64,000 bases of DNA from CAVZTA01 sp963778025 (GTDB taxonomy: Bacteria; Chloroflexota; Limnocylindria; Limnocylindrales; CSP1-4), in the NCBI GenBank assembly GCA_963778025.1, contig CAVZTA010000005.1, positions 124,001-188,000 on the forward strand, written 5' to 3'. Below the pieces are notes generated by a model, which was not told the DNA's origin, made no database searches, and saw nothing but the letters and a program-made list of their open reading frames with translations. Below, in pieces: positions 34,469-43,335 of the stretch. How positions within the stretch are numbered: position 1 is the first letter of the stretch; each line of letters begins with the position of its first letter. The position numbers were made by a program, and so were the translations under genes.

Positions 34469-36850
34469 TTACGCCGTGACGCCCTTCTCGTGCAGGATCG
34501 CCCAGACCTTCTGGGGCGTGATCGGGATGTCGATGTTCCGGACACCCAGGTGCCACAGCGCATCGACCACGGCGTTCGCGATGGCCGGCGGTGCGCCGAC
34601 GGTCGCGGACTCGCCGACGCCCTTGGCGCCGATCGGGTGGTGCGGCGAGGGCGTCACGGTCTTGTCGAGCTCCCAGGCCGGCGTCTCGATGGCCGTCGGG
34701 ACCAGGTAGTCGAGGAACGTGCCGTTGAGGTTGTTGCCCGCCTCGTCGTACGTCATCTCCTCGTACAACGCGGGGGCGAGACCCATCGTGAGCCCGCCGT
34801 GGATCTGCCCGTCAACGATCATCGGGTTGATGATGTTGCCGCAGTCGTCGACGGCCACGAACCGGCGGACGTGGACCTGCCCCGTCCCCTTGTCGATGTC
34901 GACGACGGCGATGTACGACCCGAACGGGAACGTGAGGTTCGGCGGGTCGTAGTAGTCGACCGCCTCGAGCCCGGCCTCCATCCCCTGTGGATGGTTGGTG
35001 TAGGCCGCGAACGCGATCTCCTGGATGGTCTTGCTGCGCTCCGGCGAGCCCTTCACGCTGAACTTGCCGTTGGTCCACTCGAGGTCGTCCTCGTTGGCCT
35101 CCAGCAGGTGCGCGGCGAGCTTCTTCGCCTTTTCGCGGATCTTGCGCGCCGCCACGGCGGTCGCGGCACCGGCGACCGGCGTGGACCGGGACGCGTAGGT
35201 GCCCAGGCCATACGGCGCGGTGTCGGTGTCGCCGTACTCGATCTTGATGTCGGCGACCGGGAAGCCCAGCTCCTCCGCGATGATCTGCGCGAACGTCGTC
35301 TCGTGGCCCTGGCCCTGCGTCTGGACGCCGATCCGGGCGAGGACCTTGCCCGTCGGATGGACCCGGATCTCGCACGAGTCGAACATCTTCAGGCCGAGGA
35401 TGTCGAAATCGTGGGACGGCCCGGCGCCGACGATCTCCGTGAACGAGCTGATGCCGATGCCCATGAGCTCGCCACGCGCGCGCTTCTCGGCCTGCTCGCG
35501 GCGGAGCCCCGCGTAGTCGATCTTGTCCATCGCCAGCTGCAGCGCGCGGGGGTAGTCGCCCGAGTCGTAGTCCCAGCCGGTGGGCGTGTGGTACGGGAAC
35601 TGGTCGGGCTGGATGAAGTTCTCCATCCGCAGCTGCGCCGGATCCTTGCCGATCTCGTGGGCCAGGATGTCGACCATCCGCTCGATGGCGTGGACGGCCT
35701 CCGTCACCCGGAACGAGCAGCGGTACGCGACGCCGCCGGGCGGCTTGTTGGTGTAGACGCCGTCGACCTCGACGAACGCCTTGTCGAAGTCGTAGCTGCC
35801 GGTGATGACGTTGAACAGGCCGGCCGGGAACTTCGACGGGTCGGCCGCGGCGTCGGTGTAGCCGTGATCGGCGATCGTCTTCACCTTGAGGGCCTGGATC
35901 CGGCCGTCCTTCGTCGCGCCCAGCTCCGCGTGGATGTGGTAGTCGCGAGCGAACGAGTCGGCCTGGAGGTTCTCGCTCCGGTCCTCGATCCACTTCACGG
36001 GCTTGCCGGTGGTCAGCGACGCGACGACCGCGAGGACGTAGCCCGGATACACCGGCACCTTGCCGCCGAAGCCGCCCCCGATGTCGTGGGTCTTGACCCG
36101 GATGTTCTGCTCGGGCAGTCCGCTGACCAGGGCGAGCACGGTCCGGATGGCGTGGGGCGCCTGGGTCGTCATGTGCAGCGTGAGCTGGCCACGCACCGCG
36201 TCCCAGTCCGCGACGCAGCCGCAGGTCTCGATCGATGCGACGTGGATGCGCGGGATGTAGATGTCCTCGGCGATCTTCACCTCGGCCGAATCGAGCGCCG
36301 CCTGGGCGGCGTCCTTGTCGCCCGATTCCCAGTGCCAGATGTGGTTGGTCTGCTTGTCCTCGCCGCGGTCCGGGCGCAGGACCGGCGCGCCGGCCTCGAG
36401 CGCCTTCTTGGGGTCGATGACCACGGGCAGCGGCGCGTAGTCGACCAGCATGGCCGCGACGCCGTCGGCAGCCGCGTACCGGGAGGTCGCGACGACGGCG
36501 GCGACCTCCTGGCTCTGGTACATGACCGTGTCGGTCGGGAGCACCATCTGCTTGTCGCCCGCGAGCGTCGGCATCCAGTGCAGGCCGGCCTTCTCGAGGT
36601 CGGCGCCGGTGATGACGGCCGCGACACCCGGGACCTTGAGGGCCTCACTGCTGTCGATGCCCTTGATCGTCGCGTGGGCATACGGCGAGCGGACGATGTC
36701 GAGCCACAGCTGGCCCGGCAGGTTGACGTCCTCGATGTACTCGCCCTTGCCGCGGATGAACCGCGGATCCTCCTTGCGCTTGACGGAATGGCCCATGCCC
36801 CCGACCTCGGGGGTGGTGTTCAGCTGACGCGGTTCCGCCTCGGCGGTCAT
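34469..36850 (-). CDS. coxL: Aerobic CO dehydrogenase large (molybdenum) subunit, form I
   Basis: 793 aa, intact, typical length. The active-site loop is AYRCSFR at 375-381 with Cys378, the residue that binds Cu through sulfur in true form I CO dehydrogenases. Other signatures: DIGGGFGGKVPVYPG (257-271), the Mo-cytosine-dinucleotide loops QTQGQGHETTFAQI, and the catalytic Glu747 in GVGESA. It oxidises CO to CO2, passing electrons through CoxS and CoxM to the respiratory chain. Gene order M-S-L is that of form I operons. Start ATG 36850, 18 bp after coxS. Confidence 0.95.
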   Translation of the reverse strand: MTAEAEPRQLNTTPEVGGMGHSVKRKEDPRFIRGKGEYIEDVNLPGQLWLDIVRSPYAHATIKGIDSSEALKVPGVAAVITGADLEKAGLHWMPTLAGDKQMVLPTDTVMYQSQEVAAVVATSRYAAADGVAAMLVDYAPLPVVIDPKKALEAGAPVLRPDRGEDKQTNHIWHWESGDKDAAQAALDSAEVKIAEDIYIPRIHVASIETCGCVADWDAVRGQLTLHMTTQAPHAIRTVLALVSGLPEQNIRVKTHDIGGGFGGKVPVYPGYVLAVVASLTTGKPVKWIEDRSENLQADSFARDYHIHAELGATKDGRIQALKVKTIADHGYTDAAADPSKFPAGLFNVITGSYDFDKAFVEVDGVYTNKPPGGVAYRCSFRVTEAVHAIERMVDILAHEIGKDPAQLRMENFIQPDQFPYHTPTGWDYDSGDYPRALQLAMDKIDYAGLRREQAEKRARGELMGIGISSFTEIVGAGPSHDFDILGLKMFDSCEIRVHPTGKVLARIGVQTQGQGHETTFAQIIAEELGFPVADIKIEYGDTDTAPYGLGTYASRSTPVAGAATAVAARKIREKAKKLAAHLLEANEDDLEWTNGKFSVKGSPERSKTIQEIAFAAYTNHPQGMEAGLEAVDYYDPPNLTFPFGSYIAVVDIDKGTGQVHVRRFVAVDDCGNIINPMIVDGQIHGGLTMGLAPALYEEMTYDEAGNNLNGTFLDYLVPTAIETPAWELDKTVTPSPHHPIGAKGVGESATVGAPPAIANAVVDALWHLGVRNIDIPITPQKVWAILHEKGVTA

Positions 36851-36868
36851 CTCGTGGATCCCTCCCGC

Positions 36869-37414
36869 TCAGCCGGCCGCCGGGGCCGCGGAGACTTCCT
36901 GGCCCTCGACCGTCTCGGCCGCCACCACCGGCGCCGACTCGCTCGCGCGGAGCTCGCCTGCCGCCTGCTGGACCGCCTTGACGATGTTCACGTAGCCCGT
37001 GCAGCGGCAGAGGTTGCCCGCGATGCCTTCGCGGATCTCCTGCTCGGACGGGTCGGGGTTCTCGCCGAGCAGCCAGGCCGACTGCATGATCATGCCCGGG
37101 GTACAGAAGCCGCACTGGAGCCCGTGCTGGTCCCAGAACGCCTGCTGAAGGGGGTGGAGGGCGGCGCCGGAGCTGATGCCCTCGATGGTCGTGACGGTCG
37201 CACCGTCGGCCTGGACCGCGAGCATCGTGCAGCTCTTGGCACTCCGGCCGTCGACGTGGACGGTGCACGCGCCACAGTGGCTGGTATCACAGCCGACGTG
37301 CGTGCCGGTCAGGCCGAAGGTGTCGCGCAGCAGGTGGACGAGGAGCAGCCGCGGCTCGACGTCGGCCTCGCGGACCTCACCGTTGACGGTCACGGAGACG
37401 TGCTGGGTGGTCAT
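36869..37414 (-). CDS. coxS: CO dehydrogenase small (2Fe-2S) subunit, form I operon
   Basis: 181 aa. Plant-ferredoxin-type cluster ligands Cys42, Cys47, Cys50 and Cys62 (GCDTSHCGACTV) and the second cluster Cys101, Cys104, Cys136, Cys138 (CGFCTPGM...CRCTGY). It transfers electrons from the Mo site to FAD. A ~25-residue Ala/Glu-rich tail is longer than usual. It lies 15 bp after coxM and 18 bp before coxL. Confidence 0.95.
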   Translation of the reverse strand: MTTQHVSVTVNGEVREADVEPRLLLVHLLRDTFGLTGTHVGCDTSHCGACTVHVDGRSAKSCTMLAVQADGATVTTIEGISSGAALHPLQQAFWDQHGLQCGFCTPGMIMQSAWLLGENPDPSEQEIREGIAGNLCRCTGYVNIVKAVQQAAGELRASESAPVVAAETVEGQEVSAAPAAG

Positions 37415-37429
37415 CGACAGGTCTCCCCC

Positions 37430-38302
37430 TCAGCCGAACGACAGGGCGCGCTGGGTGGCCGCCCGGAGCGCCCGGACGACCATCTCGGCGGCCATCGCCC
37501 GCTTGTATTCGACGGGTCCACGGATGTCGGCGGCCGGCCGGCTCTGCGCGCCGGCGGCGAGACCGGCGGCGCGGAACGCCTCCTCGGACGGGCGCTGGCC
37601 GGCCAGCGCCGCCTCGGCGTCCGTGGCCGCGAACGGCGTCTCGGCGACGGCCGTCAGGGCGATCCCGGACCGGGCGATCGTGCCGTCCTCGGCAAGGCCG
37701 AGCGTCGCGCACGCCGCGACGGTCGCGAAGTCGCCCGCCTTCCGCTCGAGCTTGGCGAAGCCACCACCCATCCTCGGTCGCCGACGCGGGATGCGGATCT
37801 CGGTGAGGATCTCGGTGGGGGTCATCGCCGTGGTGAACGTGTCGATGAAGAACTCGCGGGCCGGGATCTCGCGCTCGCCGTCCGGGCCGCGCACGACGAC
37901 CCGGGCGTGGGTCGCGAGCAGGACCGCCGGCCAGTCCGCGGCGGGATCCGCGTGGGCCACCGAGCCGCCGATCGTCCCCCAGTTGCGGACCTGCGGATCG
38001 CCGATGCCGCCGGCCACGTCCCGAAGCGTCGGGTAGTGGTCGACGACGATCGGGTGCTCGTGGAACGCGCGGTGCGTGGTTCGGGCGCCGATGCGCAGCC
38101 AGTCGTCGGTCTCGGTGACCCCCTCCATCCCGAGGTTCGCGATGTCGACGAGGATGCCCGGCTGCGCGAGGCGCAGCTTCAGCAGCGGGATCAGGCTGTA
38201 GCCGCCGGCGAGGACCTTGGCCTCGCCTTCGCGGTCCTGCAGGATCCGCAGCGCCTCGCCGATATCGGCGGGACGCACGTAGTCCACCTGGGCGGGGATC
38301 AC
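37430..38302 (-). CDS. coxM: CO dehydrogenase medium (FAD) subunit, form I operon
   Basis: 290 aa. FAD-binding motifs AGGYS (32-36) and TIGGS (110-114) match the two conserved loops of CoxM/XdhB. The middle subunit passes electrons from 2Fe-2S clusters to quinone or another acceptor. GTG 38302 is chosen because GGAGGAGG lies 6-7 bases upstream. It is the first structural gene; a perfect palindrome 41 bp upstream may be an operator. Confidence 0.95.
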   Translation of the reverse strand: MIPAQVDYVRPADIGEALRILQDREGEAKVLAGGYSLIPLLKLRLAQPGILVDIANLGMEGVTETDDWLRIGARTTHRAFHEHPIVVDHYPTLRDVAGGIGDPQVRNWGTIGGSVAHADPAADWPAVLLATHARVVVRGPDGEREIPAREFFIDTFTTAMTPTEILTEIRIPRRRPRMGGGFAKLERKAGDFATVAACATLGLAEDGTIARSGIALTAVAETPFAATDAEAALAGQRPSEEAFRAAGLAAGAQSRPAADIRGPVEYKRAMAAEMVVRALRAATQRALSFG

Positions 38303-38342
38303 CGACCACCTCCTCCGCTCCTGCTCGAGCGGACTCCCCCTG

Positions 38343-38359
38343 ATGACGCGACCCGTCAT
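38343..38359. promoter_or_regulatory. Palindrome upstream of coxM (candidate operator)
   Basis: ATGACG-CGACC-CGTCAT, perfect 6-bp arms with a 5-base spacer, 41 bp upstream of the coxM GTG. It lies in the 216-bp gap that follows the methyltransferase gene and could control the cox structural genes. Regulator unknown. Confidence 0.4.
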
Positions 38360-38518
38360 GACGAACGGGCGCTGCTCATCCGCTTCCCGGTGGGGGCCGA
38401 CGGTCGTGGATCAGGACGGCCGCGAGGTACGCCGGTCCGGTCGCGTGATGTCAGGCGAGGATACGACGCCGGGGTCTCGTCGGTTCGCGCGGCGCGCACA
38501 GCGGGCGCGCCTCGGACC

Positions 38519-39400
38519 TCAGGCGGACGGGCGATCCGGGGGCGGCCCGGGCTCCCACGAGACGATGCCGATCGAGCCGGCCGGCGGGTCGGCGAGGGTC
38601 CAGCCACCGTCGCGCTCCACGATGCGGTCGCGAAGGGCGTCCTTGAACGAGCGGTCCTTGGCGCCATCGGGCGCGATGAACAGCTGGCGCCGGACGAAGG
38701 TCTCGAGCGCCGCCGGCGACTCGAACGTCCGGGGCGGCCGCTCGACCCGCTGCAGGTCCGTCTCGCGGCCGCGGGCTCGGAGCACCGAGAGCAGCTCCGG
38801 CAGCGCCGGCAGCGCGACGCGCTCCTCGCCGTGGACCAGCGGCCAGAACGGATCGGCCACCGATGCCGGCGAGCGGTCGGTGAGGACCGCGACGCAGCGC
38901 TTCCGGACCGCGGCCTCGAGCGCGTCGAGGAACGGGCCGATGTGCTCGATGTCGTAGCCCACGTGGGCGATGAGCGCGATGTCGGCCGCCGGCAGCTCGC
39001 CCAGCTGCTCGGCCGCCTCTGGCCATGCCGCGCCGACGATCCGGATGTTCGTGATCCCGTGCTCGGCGATGCCGGTGCGGAGGGCATGGCGCATCGAGGC
39101 CGATGGCTCGACGGCGATGACCTCCTTCAGCCGGAGCGCGAGTGGCAGCGCGTATCGACCGGCGCCCGCGCCGACGTCGATCCAGGTCTCGTCGGGTTCG
39201 GTGAGCTCGCGCATCGCGTCCAGTGCGGGTTCGCCCGTCCGCCGCGGATCGGCGACGAACAGCGACGAGACCGGCGCGTAGAAGTCGCCCTCGGGGCCGC
39301 CTTCGCGCAGTCGTTCGGCCTGCTCGCGGTTGGCGAGGACTCGTTCGGCCCAGGCGGCCTCGAGTCGGGTGGCGTCAATGAGCTTCGGCATCACGGTCAT
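38519..39400 (-). CDS. SAM-dependent methyltransferase
   Basis: 293 aa, intact. Motif I WIDVGAGAGRYALPLALRL, motif II VIAVEPSASM and IALIAHVGYDIEHIGPFLDA indicate a class I methyltransferase with an additional C-terminal ~90 residues. It overlaps the end of the upstream membrane-protein gene by 26 bp, so it belongs to the cox-accessory unit by position; relation to CO dehydrogenase is unproved. Substrate unknown. Confidence 0.85.
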   Translation of the reverse strand: MTVMPKLIDATRLEAAWAERVLANREQAERLREGGPEGDFYAPVSSLFVADPRRTGEPALDAMRELTEPDETWIDVGAGAGRYALPLALRLKEVIAVEPSASMRHALRTGIAEHGITNIRIVGAAWPEAAEQLGELPAADIALIAHVGYDIEHIGPFLDALEAAVRKRCVAVLTDRSPASVADPFWPLVHGEERVALPALPELLSVLRARGRETDLQRVERPPRTFESPAALETFVRRQLFIAPDGAKDRSFKDALRDRIVERDGGWTLADPPAGSIGIVSWEPGPPPDRPSA

Positions 39401-39893
39401 GTGGCTTCGTCACGGGTTCGGTGAACAGTGCCCAGGCGAACAGGATCCCGAGCAGGACGATCGTGGTCAGGACGTAGCCCTCCACCTGGAGTGGCTGCAA
39501 CCCGAGCCCCTGACGGGCGATCTCGGGTGCGAGTGCCACGGCGGTCAAGACGATGTACAGCGGGGCGACGAACCATTCGAAGCGCTGGACCGTCGCGAGG
39601 GCGCCGGTCGCGCCCGGCACCGCGCTCCGCCCGACGATCACGACGGCGACCAGGCCGAGCACGCCGGCCGACGCGAACGCGACCCGCCAGAGCACGCCGT
39701 TGTCGCCGGCGAGCAGCGAGGCGAGCGACATGATCCCGGGGATCACGAAGTGGAGGGAGACGACGAATGCGAGGCGCCGTCGCGGCCCATCCGAGGTGAG
39801 CTCGTCGTGCCGGAACTGGACGACGACCCACCAGAATCCGAGGAGCGTGAAGCACAGGCCCGACGCGGTCGAGTAGAACGCGTTCGTGTCCAT
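39375..39893 (-). CDS. Integral membrane protein, four or five helices
   Basis: 172 aa. Hydrophobic segments near residues 8-26 (ASGLCFTLLGFWWVVVQF), 42-64, 68-90, 102-120 and 140-160. It begins MDTNAFYSTASGLCFTLLGF. No family recognised. Start overlaps the MocA stop (TGATG) and its end overlaps the methyltransferase start, so it is coupled within the cox accessory cluster. A membrane site for CO dehydrogenase electron transfer is one possibility, without direct evidence. Confidence 0.7.
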   Translation of the reverse strand: MDTNAFYSTASGLCFTLLGFWWVVVQFRHDELTSDGPRRRLAFVVSLHFVIPGIMSLASLLAGDNGVLWRVAFASAGVLGLVAVVIVGRSAVPGATGALATVQRFEWFVAPLYIVLTAVALAPEIARQGLGLQPLQVEGYVLTTIVLLGILFAWALFTEPVTKPHDRDAEAH

Positions 39894-40528
39894 CAGCGGA
39901 CAGGATGCCGGACGATGGGGTCCGGTGTCGCGCCCGCGGGTGCGTGCGCGAGCGCGGCGAGGTCGGCGGGCGTGTCGACGTCGGGGTTCGCGCCGTTCAC
40001 CGGCACCTCGACGACGAGCTCGGGATGGCGCGCGAGGATCGGGCGGAGGCCACGGTCGCCGGTGACCTCCTCGAGGAGGCCGAACGCCGCGCGGCGGACC
40101 AGCACCGGATTGGGGTCGGCGCCGGTCGGATAGCGCGGGACGGCGACGGCGTGCCCGGGACCGGTGGCCAGCAGCGCAGCGATGACCGCGGGATCGACGC
40201 GCGGCTGATCGCCCAGGGCGATGAGCAGCGCCTCCGGCTGGGGCGTGCGGGCGAGCGCCGCGGCAGCACCCAGGGCCAGCGAGCTCGAGAGGCCGCGTCC
40301 GGGGTCGGGGTTCACGACACGGGACGTCGACGGCGGCCACGTGACGGCGTCCTCCGCCGCCGCGGCGTCGCTGCCCAGCACGACGACGAGGTCGTCGATG
40401 CCCGCTGCGCCGACCCGGTCGATGACGTGCTGGAGCAACGGCCGGCCGTCGAGCGAGGCAAGGACCTTCGATGAGCCGAACCGGGTGGCCCGTCCAGCCG
40501 CGAGGATGACGCCGACGACGCCACGCAT
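39893..40528 (-). CDS. mocA: MocA-like molybdenum-cofactor cytidylyltransferase
   Basis: 211 aa. Nucleotidyltransferase motif VILAAGRATRFGSSK (8-21), followed by LLIALGDQPRVDP and a C-terminal NPDVDTPADLAAL, as in MocA/MobA-like enzymes. MocA transfers CMP to molybdopterin-Mo to make the MCD cofactor that CO dehydrogenases use, so it fits the locus well. A MobA (GMP) role is less likely because the neighbours belong to the xanthine oxidase family. Eleven bases follow the XdhC stop. Confidence 0.85.
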   Translation of the reverse strand: MRGVVGVILAAGRATRFGSSKVLASLDGRPLLQHVIDRVGAAGIDDLVVVLGSDAAAAEDAVTWPPSTSRVVNPDPGRGLSSSLALGAAAALARTPQPEALLIALGDQPRVDPAVIAALLATGPGHAVAVPRYPTGADPNPVLVRRAAFGLLEEVTGDRGLRPILARHPELVVEVPVNGANPDVDTPADLAALAHAPAGATPDPIVRHPVR

Positions 40529-40538
40529 CGCTCGGGCC

Positions 40539-41691
40539 TCAGCCCGCGGTCACCGGCGTGGGCTCGGAGACCAGGCGGACCTTCGACGCAAGCTCACGCA
40601 TCGGCACGCCTGACCCGCCGTACCGCTCCGCGACGACCTCGGCGAGGATCGCGAGCGCGGTCTCGGCCGGCGCCCGACCACCCAGGTCCAGCCCGATCGG
40701 GCCGCGCAGCCGGTCCAGCTCCGCCTCGGTGACGCCCGCCTCGGCGAGCCGCGCCCGGCGATCGGCCTGCGTCTTCTTCGACCCGACCGCGCCGACATAC
40801 CGGCAGCCGCGTCGCAAGCGCCTCCACGATCGCCGGCTCGTCGAACTTCACGTCGTGGGTGAGGACGGCGACCGCATCGGCCGCGCCGAGCCCGATCTCC
40901 TCGGCCACCTCATCCGGCCACCCGACGACGAGCCGGTCGACCGTCGGGAAGCGCTCCTCCGTGGCGAACGCCGACCGCCCGTCGATGACGACGGTCTCGA
41001 AGCCGAGCTCGGCGGCGAGCCGGACGAGCGACCGCGCGACCTCCACGGCGCCGACGACGACGAGCCGCGGCCGGAGGGGATACGCCTCGATGAAGTACTG
41101 GGTGTCGCCGACGGTGATCGTCCGTGACGTCCCGCGCAGCAGCGCGTCGTGAGCCGCCTCGCGGATCGCGGGCTCGTCGTGCGCCGCGGGTCGGGCGTCC
41201 GCGGGTCCGTCGAACGTCCCGTCCGCATCGATCGCCACCGGCACGCCCGCCGCCTCCCCGGCTCCGGGCTCGTGGGCGCCGAAGCTCGCGGGCGGAGCGT
41301 CGGCCGGCAGGCGGGTCACGACCGCGCGCCCGCCTCCCCGTCCCGTGGCACTGGCACGCGCCGCATCGACCGCGGCATCCGGCACCAGAGGCTCGACGAG
41401 CACGTCGATCGTGCCGCCGCACGCCAGCCCGACGTCCCACGCCTGCTCGTCGCTGATGCCGTAGCGGATGACGCGGCGATGGCCGTCGGTGCGCGCCTTC
41501 GCGATCTCCTCCGCCGCCGCGCCCTCGACGCAGCCACCGCTCACCGAGCCGGCGATCCGGCCGTCGTCCGCGACGAGCAGGACCGCTCCTTCGGGGCGCG
41601 GCGCGCTGCCGAACGTGCGCACGACGATCGCCCGCCCGACGCCCACGCCGTCCTTCCGCCAGCCATCGAGGGTCTCGAGCAGTTCCTTCAT
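40539..41691 (-). CDS. XdhC family Mo-cofactor maturation protein (CoxF-like), frameshifted
   Basis: ~383 aa when repaired. N-terminal XdhC_CoxI: GRAIVVRTFGSAPRPEGAVL and GRIAGSVSGGCVEGAAAEEI, with GLACGGTIDVLVEPL. C-terminal Rossmann domain: PRLVVVGAVEVARSLVRLAA, ending GAVGSKKTQADRRARLAEAG and GLDLGGRAPAETALAILAEV. One frame change near 40805 in GCTGCCGGTATGTC. XdhC sulfurates and delivers MCD. It starts three bases after coxE; together with MocA it forms the cofactor part of the locus. Confidence 0.9.
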
Positions 41692-41694
41692 CGG

Positions 41695-43117
41695 TCAGGT
41701 CCTCTGGCGGAGCGGGCGGGCGACCGACCGGTCGGCCTGGTCGGCATCGATGGCACTGGGCGGTCTGGCGTGGGGCGCCGACGCGGCGAGCCCCGCCGAG
41801 GGCGACACGGACGTCGCGGCGGTCACGGCCCGGCCGGCGAGGCCGCCGCGGAGCCTGGCCCCGGCGAGCAGCTCGCCCAGGACCTCGAGCGAGGCGAGCG
41901 TACCCGCCGGCACGAAGTCGTCGATATAGGGGTATGCGGCCTTCATCCCGGCGGCGAGCGGCTGGTAGCCGGGCGCCGAGGCGAGCGGATTGAGCCACAC
42001 GAGCCGGTGGCAGTTGCGTCGGAGCCGCGCGGTCTCCGCGGCCACGAGTGCCGGATCGCCGCGATCCCAGCCGTCGCTCACGACGATGACCACGCCGCTC
42101 GTCCGCAACGTGCGGCGGGCCCACTTGTGGTTGAACTCGCGGAAGCTCTCGCCGATGCGGGTGCCGCCGGCCCAGTCGTTCACGCTCTCGGCGACCCGGT
42201 TCAGCGCACGGTCGCCGATCACGGTCCTTGAGCAGCCGGGTGACGCGCGTGAGCCGCGTGCCGAAGACGAACGACTCCGCCTTGACCTCACTCGTCCGGG
42301 TCAACGCCTGGATGAACCGGAGCAGCAGGCGCGAATGCCGCTCCATCGAGCCCGAGATGTCGCACAGGACGACGAGCCGGCGCGGCCGATAGACGGGCCG
42401 GCGCCACAGCCAGGTCGTGAAGTCGCCGCCGGTGGCGAGGTTCCGCCGGAGCATCTGGCGCGGGGCGATGCGGCGGCCGTGGGGATGCAGCTCGTGCCGA
42501 CGCGTGCGCCGCAGCTCGAGGCGTGGCGTCAGCAGGTCGACGAGTCGCTCGGCCTCGCGGAGCTCCGCGCTGGTCATCCGGTCGAAGTCGCGGTGGCGCA
42601 TCACCTCGCTCGCCGAGTACGCCTCCGGTGACACCGTGACGCCCTCGATCTCCGCGCCGTCATCGGCATCGGCCGCGACCTGCGCCCCGAACGGCGACGA
42701 TTCGGCACCGCCGCCCTCGGACTCCTGCGCCTCGTCGGCCTCACCCGGCTCACCTTCCTCGCGCGGAGCGTCGGGCTGCTCGGGAGCGCTGGGGCCCATC
42801 GGCAGCGTCCGCCCCCGGCGGCGCCAGTAGCGATCGAACACGCGGTCGTACACCTCGCGGTCGTCGCGCCGCCGGACGAAGACGGCCGCGCCCGCTTCAC
42901 GGACGGTGGGTCGATGGCCGAGGTCGATGATCCCGAGCGCCCGCGCGAAGTCGATCTCGGACGCGAGGTCGATCTGGAGCCCGGACCGCCGGAGCGCCCG
43001 CCCGAATCCGACCGCCTCGGCCAGCAGCCGCCGTCCATCGACCGCCTCGCCGGTGGGCGCGAGGAGGATCGCCGGATCGCCCGGATCGCCCGGCAGCGGC
43101 GTCGACGGATGCGTCAT
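41695..43117 (-). CDS. coxE: CoxE-like VWA-domain protein, frameshifted
   Basis: ~474 aa when repaired. An N-terminal helical part (GRALRRSGLQIDLASEIDFA) and a Glu/Pro-rich acidic stretch (~115-160) precede the VWA domain with MIDAS DISGS (253-257) and later VIVVSDGWDRGDP. In Oligotropha, CoxD (AAA+) and CoxE (VWA) work together to build the Mo-S-Cu site; both are present here. One shift near 42225 joins TRLLKDRDR to ALNRVAESVNDWAGGTRIG. No strong ribosome site before the ATG at 43117. Confidence 0.85.
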
Positions 43118-43192
43118 CGCCCGGATCGTGCCACGTCAGGCGCCTGATCGCGCTGACCGGCCGGCACGCCGAGCGTGATGACCCCGGTGCTC

Positions 43193-43306
43193 GATGCGAC
43201 TCGACGCATGATCGGACTCCCTCGCCGATGCCTCAGCGGGCCCGCCGGCGATGCCTCGGGCGGCCTTCCTGGGTCTGGCAGCGTCGGCGATGCATCGAGT
43301 CGCATC
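43193..43306. repeat. Inverted repeat with 17-bp arms in the S41/coxE gap
   Basis: GATGCGACTCGACGCAT (43193-43209) and ATGCATCGAGTCGCATC (43290-43306) are inverted copies (16 of 17). Each arm is itself a near-palindrome of form ATGC-N8-GCAT. Between them CGATGCCTC occurs twice. The whole could be a hairpin at the end of the S41 transcript, a pair of operator sites for coxE, or a small remnant element; no target duplication was identified. Confidence 0.45.
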
Positions 43307-43335
43307 AACCGCCAGGACCCGTCCGCCCGCGCCGC

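Noticed and set aside
34490..39424. A 1,644-codon open frame on the plus strand
   Set aside because: It is antisense to the whole coxM-S-L operon and reads as an Arg/Asp/Val-rich string without domains; such antisense frames are usual at this GC content.
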